The notes under the pieces are model-generated. The model saw nothing but the letters and a program-made list of their open reading frames with translations, made no database searches and had not been told where the DNA came from. A DNA stretch of 64,000 nt. Origin: Lachnospiraceae bacterium (lineage in GTDB: Bacteria; Bacillota; Clostridia; Lachnospirales; Lachnospiraceae). Location: contig CAJTBO010000003.1 of assembly GCA_910573755.1 (NCBI GenBank), positions 186,001-250,000 of the forward strand, given 5' to 3'. This document shows, piece by piece, positions 33,102-42,583 of this stretch (within the stretch, counting starts at the first letter, position 1; each line of letters starts with the position of its first letter). The translations under genes were made by a program, and so were the position numbers.

Positions 33102-34511
33102 ATGGGGATAACAGCAGGATTCATGGTGCCTCATCCGCCGCTCATCGTGCAGGAAATCGGCAGAGGGGAAGAGAAAAAAATTCAGAAAACAACAGACGCA
33201 TACAGGGAAGCGGCAAGGCGGGCCGGAGAGTATAAGCCGGATACAATCGTTGTGCTCTCACCCCACCAGATCATGTATGCCGACTATTTCCATATTTCTC
33301 CGGGCAGGGGCACAAAAGGGGATTTCGGAAATTTCCGGGCGAAAGATACAGTATTTGAAGTTTCCTATGATACGGAATTTGTGGAGGAGTTATGCCTGCT
33401 GGCGAAAGAGCGGAATCTGCCTGCGGGCACAATGGGAGAGCGCGACAAAAAACTGGATCACGGAACGATGGTGCCGCTATATTTTATCGACCGGTTTTTG
33501 AAGGATTATAAGATCGTGCGGATCGGTCTGTCAGGGCTGCCTCTTGTGAAACATTATGAACTGGGAGAGTGTATTAAGGAAGCGGCAAAACGGCTGAACA
33601 GGAAAACAGTGGTGGTTGCCAGCGGAGATCTCTCCCATAGGCTGAAAGAGGACGGGCCATACGGCTATCAGGCGGAAGGACCCCGATACGATAAACGGAT
33701 CATGGAGGTTATGGGAAGCGGGAATTTTGCGGAATTATTTGAATTTTCAGAGAAGTTCTGTGAAAAAGCAGGAGAATGCGGACATCGTTCCTTTACGATC
33801 ATGGCGGGCACCTTTGACAGGACGGAGGTGGCAGCAGAACAGCTTTCCTACGAAGGACCTTTCGGCGTGGGATACGGCATCTGCAGTTATGAAGTGCAGG
33901 GAGAAAATGTAAAAAGAAATTTCAGAGAACAGTTTGAGGAAAAGGAAAGGCGACGGCTGTCCGAATTGCGGGACAGAGAAGATATTTATGTAAAGCTTGC
34001 CCGCCGGACAATAGAAAAATATATTATTTCGGGGAGAAAGCTGAAAATACCGGAGGAACTTCCGGAGAAGATGCGGAAAGAAATGCCGGAAGAAATGTTT
34101 GGACGCATGGCAGGCATCTTTGTCTCCATCAAAAAGGACGGACAGCTTCGTGGCTGTATCGGAACCATTCAGGCGGTCCGGAACTGTATAGCGGAAGAAA
34201 TCGTGGAAAATGCCGTCAGTGCCGCAGTGCGGGACCCGAGATTTTCGCCGGTCGAGCCGGAGGAGCTGGAATATCTGGTGATCAGTGTGGATGTACTCGG
34301 GGAGCCGGAAAAAATTTCTTCACCCGAAGAACTGGATACAGAGCGGTATGGGGTGATCGTGACAAGAGGACATAAGCGGGGATTATTGCTGCCGAATCTG
34401 GAAGGGATCGATACGGTGGAGGAGCAGATCGCAATCGCAAAGCAGAAAGCAGGGATCAGGGAAAATGAGGAAGTCGGACTGGAGCGGTTTGAAGTGATAA
34501 GACATGTTTAA
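33102..34511 (+). CDS. AmmeMemoRadiSam A: LigB-like (Memo-related) domain fused to AMMECR1
   Basis: The 469-aa protein joins two modules. Residues 1-270 are an extradiol-dioxygenase (LigB)-like fold related to Memo, with metal-ligand candidates in MVPHPPLIV, VLSPHQ, KLDHGTMVPLYF and ASGDLSHR. Residues about 300-469 are an AMMECR1 domain with the hallmark GIFVSIKKDGQLRGCIGTI and SAAVRDPRFSPVEPEEL. The two parts act with the radical SAM enzyme encoded next, in a system whose chemistry is not established. The ATG follows AGGAGG. Spacing to the radical SAM gene is 106 bp. Confidence 0.9.
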   Translation: MGITAGFMVPHPPLIVQEIGRGEEKKIQKTTDAYREAARRAGEYKPDTIVVLSPHQIMYADYFHISPGRGTKGDFGNFRAKDTVFEVSYDTEFVEELCLLAKERNLPAGTMGERDKKLDHGTMVPLYFIDRFLKDYKIVRIGLSGLPLVKHYELGECIKEAAKRLNRKTVVVASGDLSHRLKEDGPYGYQAEGPRYDKRIMEVMGSGNFAELFEFSEKFCEKAGECGHRSFTIMAGTFDRTEVAAEQLSYEGPFGVGYGICSYEVQGENVKRNFREQFEEKERRRLSELRDREDIYVKLARRTIEKYIISGRKLKIPEELPEKMRKEMPEEMFGRMAGIFVSIKKDGQLRGCIGTIQAVRNCIAEEIVENAVSAAVRDPRFSPVEPEELEYLVISVDVLGEPEKISSPEELDTERYGVIVTRGHKRGLLLPNLEGIDTVEEQIAIAKQKAGIRENEEVGLERFEVIRHV

Positions 34512-34617
34512 AAATGTCTGAGTAAAAGGCTGTGGCAAAATGAAAAGAAAACGGGATATCATAACAGCCGGGTTTATGGAAACGAATATAATGATGAGAG
34601 ATAAAGGGAAATAAAAA

Positions 34618-35445
34618 GTGGAAAAAATCTGTCAGGTATGTATGCGTCAGTGCAGGTTAAAGCCCGGGCAATGGGGTGTCTGCAGAGCGAGAAAAAATGA
34701 AAACGGGGAACTTGTCTGTAAAAATTACGGACAGGTTTCTTCTCTTGCATTGGACCCGATCGAGAAAAAGCCGTTAAGGCGTTTCTACCCGGGAAGTAAG
34801 ATATTGTCTGTCGGGAGTTACGGCTGTAACCTGCGCTGTCCGTTTTGTCAGAATCATGAAATTTCGATGGTAAAGCCGGAAATGGCGGAGGATCATTATC
34901 TGTCTCCAAAGGAACTTGCGGATATTGCAAAGGAGTGTCGGGAAAAAGGAAATATAGGTGTGGCTTTTACTTATAATGAGCCGCTTGTGGGATGGGAGTA
35001 TGTATTGGATACGGCAAAGTCCGTAAAAGAATCCGGCATGAAAAATGTGCTGGTCACCAACGGGACGGCTTCGCCGGAAATTCTGGAGCGGCTTTTGCCG
35101 TATATCGATGCGATGAATATCGATCTGAAAGGCTTTCGTGAAGAGTATTATCAGAAATTGGGCGGAAGCCTTTCTGCCGTAAAAGAATTTATCAGCAGGG
35201 CGGCAAAAACGTGCCATGTGGAACTGACCACGCTGATCGTACCCGGAGAAAATGACAGTGTACAGGAAATGGAGGAGGAAGCCCGCTGGATTGCTTCTTT
35301 GAATGAAGAAATCCCTCTTCATATCAGCCGCTTTTTTCCCCGTTACCGGATGTCAGATGCTGCGGCAACAAAGGTGGAACATATTTACAGTCTTGCAGAT
35401 ACGGCAGGGAAATATCTGAGATATGTTTATACAGGGAATTGTTAA
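34618..35445 (+). CDS. amrS: AmmeMemoRadiSam radical SAM enzyme
   Basis: The 275-aa enzyme has the radical SAM motif CxxxCxxC in GYGCNLRCPFCQNHE. It also has an N-terminal Cys-rich segment (CQVCMRQCRLKPGQWGVC) typical of PflA-like AmrS proteins, and downstream TYNEPLVGWEY, VTNGTASPE and NIDLKGF. It should bind a 4Fe-4S cluster and split SAM to start radical chemistry on an unknown substrate. The start is GTG at 34618, with AAAGGG nine bases upstream. Its place directly before parAB is a local oddity, since this spot often holds rsmG or mnmG genes. Confidence 0.9.
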   Translation: MEKICQVCMRQCRLKPGQWGVCRARKNENGELVCKNYGQVSSLALDPIEKKPLRRFYPGSKILSVGSYGCNLRCPFCQNHEISMVKPEMAEDHYLSPKELADIAKECREKGNIGVAFTYNEPLVGWEYVLDTAKSVKESGMKNVLVTNGTASPEILERLLPYIDAMNIDLKGFREEYYQKLGGSLSAVKEFISRAAKTCHVELTTLIVPGENDSVQEMEEEARWIASLNEEIPLHISRFFPRYRMSDAAATKVEHIYSLADTAGKYLRYVYTGNC

Positions 35446-35624
35446 ACTGTCTGCCAAGTGCTTTTTCTTTGTATAATCTACATAGAAAAACCGCAAAAAA
35501 GGAATAAAAATAGAATTATTTGTTATGGAATATAGAAAAAAAGAATGATATACTCTATGGTAGACACTTAAACATAAGATAAGGAAAAGATAAAAAGCCG
35601 CTTATGCGGCGGGTGAGGAGAAGA

Positions 35625-36386
35625 ATGGCGAAAGTAATTGCAGTTGCGAATCAGAAGGGCGGCGTGGGAAAGACAACGACTTCCATTAATTTAACGGCGG
35701 CTCTTGCTGAACAGGGAAAAAAGGTTTTACTGATCGATGCCGATCCGCAGGGAAATGCTACCAGCGGATATGGTGTGAATAAAAATGAACTGGAAAATAC
35801 GATATATGAACTGATGCTGGGGGAATGCTCGGTCGGAGAATGCCTGCTGCAGGATGTGGTTCCGAATGTATCGCTGATTCCGGCAAATGTAAATCTGGCG
35901 GCAGTCGAAATTGAGCTGATCGATGCGGAAAAGAAAGAATTTATTTTACGAAATGAGATTGACTATATCCGGGAGGAGTATGATTATATTATGATAGACT
36001 GTCCTCCGTCCTTAAGTATTCTCACGGTAAACGCGATGGTAACGGCGGATACGGTACTTGTGCCGATTCAGTGTGAGTATTATGCGCTGGAAGGACTCAG
36101 TCAGTTGATCTATACGGTAAACCTTGTAAGGGAGAGGCTGAATCCGGTGCTGGATATCGAGGGCGTGGTATTTACCATGTACGACTCCAGAACAAATCTC
36201 TCCATGCAGGTTGTGGAGAACGTAAAGAGTAATCTGACACAGCATATTTTTGAGACGGCTATTCCGAGAAATATCCGGCTGGCAGAGGCGCCGAGCCACG
36301 GAGTCCCGATCAATAAATATGATGAAAAGTCCGCGGGAGCAGAAGCCTACGCAAAACTGGCAAAGGAAATCGTAAAGAAAAGCTGA
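35625..36386 (+). CDS. parA: ParA/Soj chromosome partitioning ATPase
   Basis: The 253-aa ATPase has the deviant Walker A KGGVGKTT at residues 11-18, [12 protein letters not shown], and [10 protein letters not shown], all standard for ParA/Soj. It drives origin segregation and, in Firmicutes, interacts with DnaA. I take the ATG at 35625, preceded by GAGGAG; an in-frame ATG at 35604 lacks a site. It is followed by parB after 31 bp. Cognate parS sites are at 181-196 and 230-245. Confidence 0.97.
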   Translation: MAKVIAVANQKGGVGKTTTSINLTAALAEQGKKVLLIDADPQGNATSGYGVNKNELENTIYELMLGECSVGECLLQDVVPNVSLIPANVNLAAVEIELIDAEKKEFILRNEIDYIREEYDYIMIDCPPSLSILTVNAMVTADTVLVPIQCEYYALEGLSQLIYTVNLVRERLNPVLDIEGVVFTMYDSRTNLSMQVVENVKSNLTQHIFETAIPRNIRLAEAPSHGVPINKYDEKSAGAEAYAKLAKEIVKKS

Positions 36387-36417
36387 GAATATTAAAAAAA
36401 ATAAGAACGGGGGCATT

Positions 36418-37329
36418 ATGGCAGCAAAGTCGGCAAGAGGATTAGGAAAAGGACTGGATGCGCTGATACCGAGCGCGCAGATACCAAAGAGGGCAGCAGA
36501 AGGCACAACAGAAGTTTCTGAAGATAAAGGACAGGAAAAACTTGTCAAGATCACGAAGGTGGAACCGAACAGGGAACAGCCGAGAAAGAATTTTGATGAG
36601 GACGCCCTGCAGGAACTTGCGGATTCCATTAAACAGTTTGGTTTGCTGCAGCCGATTCTTGTGCAGGACAGACAGAATTATTATGAAATCATAGCAGGCG
36701 AAAGAAGATGGCGCGCCGCAAAGCTTGCCGGCCTCAAGGAAGTGCCGGTGATCATCAAAAGCTTTTCGGAACAGGAGATTGTTGAGATATCCCTGATCGA
36801 AAATATCCAGCGAGAAGACCTGAATCCGATTGAGGAGGCCCTTGCCTATAAACGTCTTTTGACAGAGTTTGGACTGACACAGGATGAGGTGGCGGAGCGT
36901 GTTTCCAAGAGCAGAACAACGGTTACAAACTCCATGCGCCTTTTGAAGCTGGATGAGCGGGTTCAGCAGATGATCATCGATGATATGATTACCACCGGAC
37001 ATGCCCGGGCGCTGATCAGTATTGAGGATCAGAACCTGCAGTATGAACTGGCGCAGAAGATTTTTGACGAAAAACTGAATGTGCGCGAGGTGGAAAAGCT
37101 GGTAAAGAGTATCCAGAGCCCGAAGCCGAAAAAGGAACCAAAGAAAGTAAACGAAAGTCTTGAGCTTGTATACAGGGATATTGAGGAAAGGCTGAAACAA
37201 TCTCTCGGAACAAAGGTTTCCATCCAATCCAGGGAAAACGGAGCGGGAAAAATGGAGATTGAGTTTTTCAGCCATGAGGAGCTTGAGAGGATCACGGAAT
37301 TTTTTATGAAGATCAGGCAGGGAAACTGA
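36418..37329 (+). CDS. parB: ParB/Spo0J centromere-binding CTPase
   Basis: The 303-aa protein has the N-terminal CTP-binding box GERRWRA (residues 94-100), the NPIEEALAYKRLL segment, a helix-turn-helix (LTQDEVAERVSKSRTTVTNSMRLL), and a C-terminal dimerisation domain ending in ITEFFMKIRQ. It loads at parS (two perfect copies at the left end) and spreads as a clamp. The start RGLGKGLDALIP at residues 7-18 is typical of chromosomal ParB. Confidence 0.97.
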   Translation: MAAKSARGLGKGLDALIPSAQIPKRAAEGTTEVSEDKGQEKLVKITKVEPNREQPRKNFDEDALQELADSIKQFGLLQPILVQDRQNYYEIIAGERRWRAAKLAGLKEVPVIIKSFSEQEIVEISLIENIQREDLNPIEEALAYKRLLTEFGLTQDEVAERVSKSRTTVTNSMRLLKLDERVQQMIIDDMITTGHARALISIEDQNLQYELAQKIFDEKLNVREVEKLVKSIQSPKPKKEPKKVNESLELVYRDIEERLKQSLGTKVSIQSRENGAGKMEIEFFSHEELERITEFFMKIRQGN

Positions 37330-37415
37330 CCGGCGTGCAGGGAGGTAAGTATATCCCGGCTGCAGAACGGCGGCTGTCTGGCTTATGGCAGAGATAAGGA
37401 ACAAAGGAGAAGCGG

Positions 37416-37925
37416 ATGAACAGTGATTTTTTAACAATGATCGGTTTAGGCGGCGTGGATATCGGTTATATTTTGGTCGGCATTGCAGGAATGCTGTTGA
37501 TTTTTATGATCATACTGATCGTACTGATCGCAAAATATAATAAACTGAAAAAACGCTATGACAGGTTTATGAAAGGAAAAAATGCCGCCAGTCTGGAAGA
37601 AAATGTACATGGCGTCTTTGAAGATATGAAGCTTCTGAAAACCTATGTGGATAAAAATAAAAAGGATATCCGCATATTATATAAAAATATGGAGAGAACC
37701 TTCCAGAAGCTTGGCATTGTAAAATATGATGCGTTTAATCATATGGGCGGACAGCTTTCGTTTTCCCTGGCGCTGCTGGATGAGAATAATGACGGATTTA
37801 TCATCAATTCCGTTCACAGCAGTGAGGGCTGTTATTCTTATACAAAGGAAATAAAAGGCGGTACAAGCGGAATTTCCCTCGGAAAAGAAGAACAACAGGC
37901 GCTGAATATCGCGATGGACAGCTGA
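37416..37925 (+). CDS. DUF4446 membrane protein
   Basis: The 169-aa protein has one N-terminal TM helix (ILVGIAGMLLIFMIILIVLIA), then a basic coiled region, and a globular DUF4446 domain with RTFQKLGIVKYDAFNHMGGQLSFSLALLDE (about 91-120) and a Ser/Thr-rich strand. DUF4446 lies between parB and serS in many Clostridia; its function is unknown, but constant linkage to parAB suggests a role in origin or envelope biology. Confidence 0.92.
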   Translation: MNSDFLTMIGLGGVDIGYILVGIAGMLLIFMIILIVLIAKYNKLKKRYDRFMKGKNAASLEENVHGVFEDMKLLKTYVDKNKKDIRILYKNMERTFQKLGIVKYDAFNHMGGQLSFSLALLDENNDGFIINSVHSSEGCYSYTKEIKGGTSGISLGKEEQQALNIAMDS

Positions 37926-38039
37926 TGGTCCGGAAATGTTCCCGTTATCAGGCGGGGCGTTGAAAGAGTATGAAAAAACGGGAAACGTTTATAATGATAT
38001 AATGCATGATCCGCAAAAAGGATCAGAAAAGAGGAGTGT

Positions 38040-39320
38040 ATGATAGATATCAAGTTTTTAAGAGAAAATCCTGAAGTGGTTAAAGAGAATATCAGAAAGA
38101 AGTTTCAGGACAGCAAACTGTCTTTGGTGGATGAGGTGATCGCCCTTGATGCCGACAGAAGAAAAGTACAACAGGAAGCCGATGAACTGAAGGCGGCAAA
38201 AAACAAAATAGCCAAGCAGATCGGCATGCTGATGGGACAGGGCAAAAAGGAAGAAGCGGAAGAAAAGAAAAAAGAAGTTGCCGTAAATGCGCAGCGCCTT
38301 TCGGAACTTGAGAAAAAGCAGGCGGAACTGGAAGAAAAAGTAATGAATATCATGATGGTGATTCCCAATATCATCGACCCTTCCGTACCGATCGGTAAAG
38401 ATGATTCCGAAAATGTCGAGGTTCAGAAATACGGTGAACCCGTCGTACCTGAATTTGAGATCCCTTATCATACCGAGATAATGGAACGGGTAAAGGGCAT
38501 CGATTTGGACGCCGCAAGAAAAGTCGCAGGAAACGGTTTCTATTACCTGATGGGCGATATCGCAAGACTTCACTCCGCAGTACTTTCCTACGCCAGAGAC
38601 TTTATGATAGGAAGAGGATTTACTTATTGTATCCCGCCTTATATGATCCACGGCAACGTTGTTTCGGGTGTAATGAGTTTTCCGGAAATGGATGCCATGA
38701 TGTATAAGATAGAGGGCGAGGATTTATACCTGATCGGAACTTCCGAACATTCCATGATCGGAAAGTTCATCGATACAATGATACCGGAAGGGGAACTGCC
38801 TCAGACACTGACCAGCTATTCCCCCTGCTTCCGGAAAGAAAAAGGCGCGCACGGTCTGGAAGAGCGCGGCGTTTACAGGATCCACCAGTTTGAAAAACAA
38901 GAGATGATCGTAGTCTGCAGGCCGGAGGAATCCCCGATGTGGTTTGAAAAACTCTGGCAGAATACCGTGGATCTGTTCCGTTCCATGGATATCCCGGTGC
39001 GGACGATCGAATGCTGTTCCGGCGATCTGGCGGACTTAAAGGTGAAATCTTTTGACGTGGAAGCGTGGTCCCCGAGACAGAAAAAATATTTTGAAGTGGG
39101 AAGCTGTTCCAATTTGGGCGACGCGCAGGCAAGAAGGCTGAAGATCCGCGTAAAAGGCAGTGACGGAAACAAGTATTTTGCACATACATTAAATAATACG
39201 GTGGCAGCACCTCCCAGAATGCTGATCGCCTTCCTCGAAAACAACCTTCAGGCGGACGGCAGTATAAGGATACCGGACGTATTAAGGCCTTATATGGGAG
39301 GGAAGGAAAAAATTTCCTGA
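38040..39320 (+). CDS. serS: Seryl-tRNA synthetase
   Basis: The 426-aa enzyme has the N-terminal antiparallel coiled-coil arm (about 30-105, rich in Lys/Glu) that grips the long variable arm of tRNA-Ser. The class II core follows with motif 2 (SPCFRKEKGAHG), the ITEC-like RTIECCSGDLA, SCSNLGDAQARRL and motif 3 NTVAAPPRMLIAFLENN. It charges tRNA-Ser in the cytosol. The ATG follows GAGGAG. The 114-bp gap upstream is too short for a full T-box, and I see none. Confidence 0.97.
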   Translation: MIDIKFLRENPEVVKENIRKKFQDSKLSLVDEVIALDADRRKVQQEADELKAAKNKIAKQIGMLMGQGKKEEAEEKKKEVAVNAQRLSELEKKQAELEEKVMNIMMVIPNIIDPSVPIGKDDSENVEVQKYGEPVVPEFEIPYHTEIMERVKGIDLDAARKVAGNGFYYLMGDIARLHSAVLSYARDFMIGRGFTYCIPPYMIHGNVVSGVMSFPEMDAMMYKIEGEDLYLIGTSEHSMIGKFIDTMIPEGELPQTLTSYSPCFRKEKGAHGLEERGVYRIHQFEKQEMIVVCRPEESPMWFEKLWQNTVDLFRSMDIPVRTIECCSGDLADLKVKSFDVEAWSPRQKKYFEVGSCSNLGDAQARRLKIRVKGSDGNKYFAHTLNNTVAAPPRMLIAFLENNLQADGSIRIPDVLRPYMGGKEKIS

Positions 39321-39432
39321 AACAGATCCGCAGGGCTGTTGGCCGCCGCAGCCTGCGGCAGCAAGATCCGGTCGGGGATATCTCTTCCTGACCGGACGGA
39401 CTTTCGTACAAATTAAGAAGGAGGTGAAATCT

Positions 39433-40329
39433 TTGCATAAATATTTACGCGCAGTCGGCTTCAGCAGGATCGAAACGCCGAAACAAATGCACGATCTGGT
39501 CATGGATGTGATCCAGAACGCAGATAAAAGAAACTATACATCAAATTCCGAAAATACAATGCTGGCGGAATTCAGCAAGGATTTCGCTGACCGTATCGGC
39601 GTTACCGTCTGCGGGGAGTTCGACGAAAAAGACGAATTTTCCTATGAGTACAGTTTTCCCTATTTCCGCGGCGACGGCATTTCCACAGAGGAGGATATTT
39701 CCGTGGAACGCCATGCCGAGAAGGAATCCTATGCAGGTGTCTGCAATGATATGCGGATAGGGGTTTCTTTGATCTTTTATCTGCAGAATATGATGGATTA
39801 TGCCAAAATAAAATACGGGAACCGCCTTCCGGTGCGCGGGACCAGCCTGACGCTGAGCGCACTTTCCACCAGCGGAAAGATTCTTCTGCCGATCTGCAAA
39901 AACGAGGCGGATATGGCAAAGATCGAGAAGGAGACAACAAACCGCAACAGGCTGATTGCGCAGGCAAGACAGGGGGATGAAGAAGCGATTGAGACGCTTA
40001 CTCTTGAGGATATGGATACCTACAACGCCATTTCCAAAAAGATCCGGAAAGAGGATATTTTAAGCCTGGTGGATACTTATTTTATGCCTTACGGTGTGGA
40101 ATGCGACCAGTATTCCGTACTGGGCGAGATACTCGAATGCAGCAGCACAAAAAATAAAATAACAGGAGAAGAACTCTGCATTATGGCCCTCTCCTGTAAC
40201 GATCTGGTATTTGACGTATGCATCAATAAAAAGGATCTGTATGGTGAACCCCTGCAGGGACGCCGGTTTAAAGGGACGATCTGGATGCAGGGCATCATCA
40301 ATTTTCCGGAGACTTACGGGGTTTCCTGA
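39433..40329 (+). CDS. DUF3881 family protein
   Basis: The 298-aa soluble protein begins HKYLRAVGFS, the signature of DUF3881, a family largely restricted to Lachnospiraceae and relatives. Blocks such as RIGVSLIFYLQNMMDYAK and LPVRGTSLTLSALSTSGKI are visible; no catalytic motif is known. I use the TTG at 39433 because AGGAGG ends eight bases before it; the GTG at 39424 lies inside the SD. Its 3' end overlaps the convergent exonuclease gene by 32 bp. Confidence 0.88.
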   Translation: MHKYLRAVGFSRIETPKQMHDLVMDVIQNADKRNYTSNSENTMLAEFSKDFADRIGVTVCGEFDEKDEFSYEYSFPYFRGDGISTEEDISVERHAEKESYAGVCNDMRIGVSLIFYLQNMMDYAKIKYGNRLPVRGTSLTLSALSTSGKILLPICKNEADMAKIEKETTNRNRLIAQARQGDEEAIETLTLEDMDTYNAISKKIRKEDILSLVDTYFMPYGVECDQYSVLGEILECSSTKNKITGEELCIMALSCNDLVFDVCINKKDLYGEPLQGRRFKGTIWMQGIINFPETYGVS

Positions 40330-41278
40330 TTTTCTTCTTTTTATGGTGCCTGCGTATTTCTTTCGCATGCTGCAGACGGCTTTTAATGGATTCCATTTCT
40401 TCCGGGGAGATAAACTTTTCCGTTTTAACGACATAAACGGTGTTCTCATCGGTTTTACGGACGCGGATCTTCCCCTTCATATAGCCGTGCTTATCACAGT
40501 AGGATACCGCGAAATAATGCTTTCCGTTGGGAGTGAACCACTTGATCTTCCGACGGATATTTTTATGGCAGATATAACAGCGGCAGCTTGTGACTTCCCT
40601 GTCGGCTAACGCATCCGATTTTGTCGGAAATTCTCTGGAGATATATTTCGCGTAGTTGTCAAAGATGATCTTGATCTCTTCTTTCCGGTTTTTGGGCTTG
40701 ATAAAGGTATCGAAGGAAAAATGCTCGAGAGCGCTTCGATCCGTGATCCTTGCCAGTACCCGGGCGGTATAATAGGCATCGCTGAAGGCCCTGTGAAAAG
40801 GAATATCCTTTTCAAGCTGCAGAAAATCCACAGCATATTCCAGAGAACGCCTTGTTTTTTTATCCTCAAAAGCGATGCTGAAAAGTTTCTGTACATCATA
40901 AAATTTCACGGGCCTGTCGGAGAGCGGTCCCAGATTATAGTATTTCATATTTTTCTGAAGCTCTTCCAGATCCAGCGGTCCCCAGGTACAGAACAGAACA
41001 TCCTCTCCGCACCACTCCATAAAGTTTTCAAAGACTTTCGGAAAGGGTTTACCGTGTTCGAGCTGTGCCATCTGCAGATGGATCAGTTTTCTGGTGATAT
41101 GGTTTAATTCATGATAAAGCTGGGGCTTTATCAGCTGGTTGAATTCGCCGATCATTTCTTTATCTTCATTCAATTTTATGGCGCCGATCTCCACGATCTC
41201 AAAAGGAACGCCGTATACTTCCGGTTCCCGCTGCGGATTGCCCTGATTCCACTCTAAATCGAATACAATATAGTTCAT
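40298..41278 (-). CDS. DnaQ-like 3'-5' exonuclease
   Basis: The 326-aa protein has an exonuclease domain in residues 1-185: ExoI FDLEWNQ (catalytic Asp and Glu), ExoII around FCTWGPLDLEEL, and ExoIII HRAFSDAYYTARVL (His and Asp), so all four carboxylates are present. The C-terminal part is basic (KNIRRKIKWFT; HHKKKKIRKPRK) and has a CRCYICHKN Cys cluster that may bind zinc or nucleic acid. A role in DNA or RNA end processing is likely; the substrate is unknown. Confidence 0.88.
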   Translation of the reverse strand: MNYIVFDLEWNQGNPQREPEVYGVPFEIVEIGAIKLNEDKEMIGEFNQLIKPQLYHELNHITRKLIHLQMAQLEHGKPFPKVFENFMEWCGEDVLFCTWGPLDLEELQKNMKYYNLGPLSDRPVKFYDVQKLFSIAFEDKKTRRSLEYAVDFLQLEKDIPFHRAFSDAYYTARVLARITDRSALEHFSFDTFIKPKNRKEEIKIIFDNYAKYISREFPTKSDALADREVTSCRCYICHKNIRRKIKWFTPNGKHYFAVSYCDKHGYMKGKIRVRKTDENTVYVVKTEKFISPEEMESIKSRLQHAKEIRRHHKKKKIRKPRKSPEN

Positions 41279-41412
41279 GTATCTCCCTTCTGATTGAGAA
41301 AGAGGTATTTGTCCAGATTATCGTACCACAGTCCGGCGCATTTTACAATGAATGCGGAAAACACAGGATCATTTTATATAGCAGTTCAGCGCAGAATTTT
41401 GCATATGCCGTT

Positions 41413-41721
41413 TTATTTTGTGGATTCTCCGTCCAAAAGGATCTTGCAGGAAAAGCCGTCCAGAGAAAGCTTATCGCGATAGATACTGCCGGTTTCCGCA
41501 TCTTTCCAGATTCCGCGGCCGGCGATCTCACAGGGCGCAGAAGAAAAGTTCATGACAAATATCACGGGCCGTATGCCCTCTCTTTTTGTAACGGTCACAC
41601 CATAGGGCAGAGATGCCCCTAAAGGGTTGGAGAGGCTGGCTTTTTTGAAAACGGTCCTGTAAAAAGCCCGCAGAAAATCAGGACCGGTTTTTGCGGCAAG
41701 GTAATAACAAAGCCCCTGCCA
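41413..41721 (-). pseudogene. C-terminal remnant of a GH42 beta-galactosidase
   Basis: The minus strand reads WQGLCYYLAAKTGPDFLRAF, then LGASLPYGVTVTKREG, FVMNFSSAPCEI and GFSCKILL before a TAG. This matches the end of GH42 beta-galactosidases: the YY-x-AA-x-TG-x-DFL helix and the small C-terminal beta domain. A TGA precedes the fragment, and the roughly 550-residue catalytic part is absent. It is a decayed gene end beside the PTS sugar operon. Confidence 0.7.
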
Positions 41722-41848
41722 TCAACGGCGCTATCGCATATATCAGCAACATACCGTCCGTTGCCCAACCGTACGTACTTCCGGAATCCGGAGGTATGGA
41801 CAAAGCTTGTTTATAGAACGGACAGAATAATAAAGGTAAAAATACCAG

Positions 41849-41885
41849 ACCGCTGCAGGTTAAAATTCTGCAGCGGTTTTGTATT
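41849..41885 (+). terminator. Orphan terminator
   Basis: ACCGCTGCAG (41849-41858) pairs perfectly with CTGCAGCGGT (41868-41877), followed by TTTGTATTT. No plus-strand gene precedes it; the stretch 41722-41848 shows no gene. It may be the leftover end of a lost gene or of a short RNA. Confidence 0.75.
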
Positions 41886-41980
41886 TATCGTTTATTTTTT
41901 TGAAACAAAAAAAATAAACGGAAAAAACCCTGTAACATAAAGGTAAAAATGCCCGCTTTGCTCAAACACAGAAACGGTTC

Positions 41981-42009
41981 TTGATTTTAAAAAACAGGTT
42001 TTATAGAAT
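41981..42009 (+). promoter_or_regulatory. Promoter of the PTS operon
   Basis: TTGATT (41981-41986), a 17-bp spacer and TAGAAT (42004-42009) lie 38 bp upstream of the first gene. No obvious DeoR operator repeat was seen. Confidence 0.6.
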
Positions 42010-42047
42010 TAAATTATACAAAATACACAAAAAGGAGTCGCAAATTT

Positions 42048-42563
42048 ATGCTGGAAAATGTAAATTTTCTGAAACCGCATGTATTTAGAGAGCGAAACAA
42101 AAAATATGGGTATTATGATTATAAAAAAAATACTCTGTATTATCTGAATACGGATAACCGAATGCAGTATCAGGTGCTCTCTCTCCGGTATATGACCGGA
42201 CTTATTTTAGGGTTTGCCGTTTATATTTTATTTCATCACTTTTTCAGCGCGCTGGTGGTGGCGGCGGCCGTGAGTGTGGTTATGGAACTTATTTTCCGGC
42301 TGAAGTTTCTTCCATCCTGCAGGACAAAGACAGATGTTCGTCTGGAAACGTTAAAGCCATGTATGGCAAATGGAGAGGACGGCATTCAGCCTAAAAAGCA
42401 GAAAAAGCAGGGTATACTGCTGATCGCTCTGGGAGTCCTGCTGGTGATGAATGCGTATGACCTGAACCTTCAGGATATGGAACTGATTTTGTCCTGGGCA
42501 GGCGGCGGCATCTGTATTTTGTCAGGCGGAGTGCAGTTTCTGAAAGGGGTACTTGTACATTAG
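42048..42563 (+). CDS. Hypothetical membrane protein at the head of the PTS operon
   Basis: I do not recognise this 171-aa protein. A polar N-terminus with a Tyr/Asn-rich segment (KKYGYYDYKKNTLYYLNT) is followed by two TM helices (MTGLILGFAVYILFHHFF; LVVAAAVSVVMELIF), a polar stretch, and two more TM helices (ILLIALGVLLVMNA; LSWAGGGICILSGGVQFL). The ATG follows AAGGAG. It is 20 bp from the IIA gene, so it is probably part of the sugar operon. Confidence 0.65.
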   Translation: MLENVNFLKPHVFRERNKKYGYYDYKKNTLYYLNTDNRMQYQVLSLRYMTGLILGFAVYILFHHFFSALVVAAAVSVVMELIFRLKFLPSCRTKTDVRLETLKPCMANGEDGIQPKKQKKQGILLIALGVLLVMNAYDLNLQDMELILSWAGGGICILSGGVQFLKGVLVH

Positions 42564-42583
42564 ACATGGCAAAAGGAGGGTTT

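Noticed and set aside
36442-37437. A 331-codon minus-strand frame opposite parB
   Set aside because: It is a shadow of parB; its translation is rich in residues that mirror parB codons and shows no domain.
37926-38039. A possible serine T-box before serS
   Set aside because: The gap is only 114 bp and I find no specifier stem or T-box bulge.
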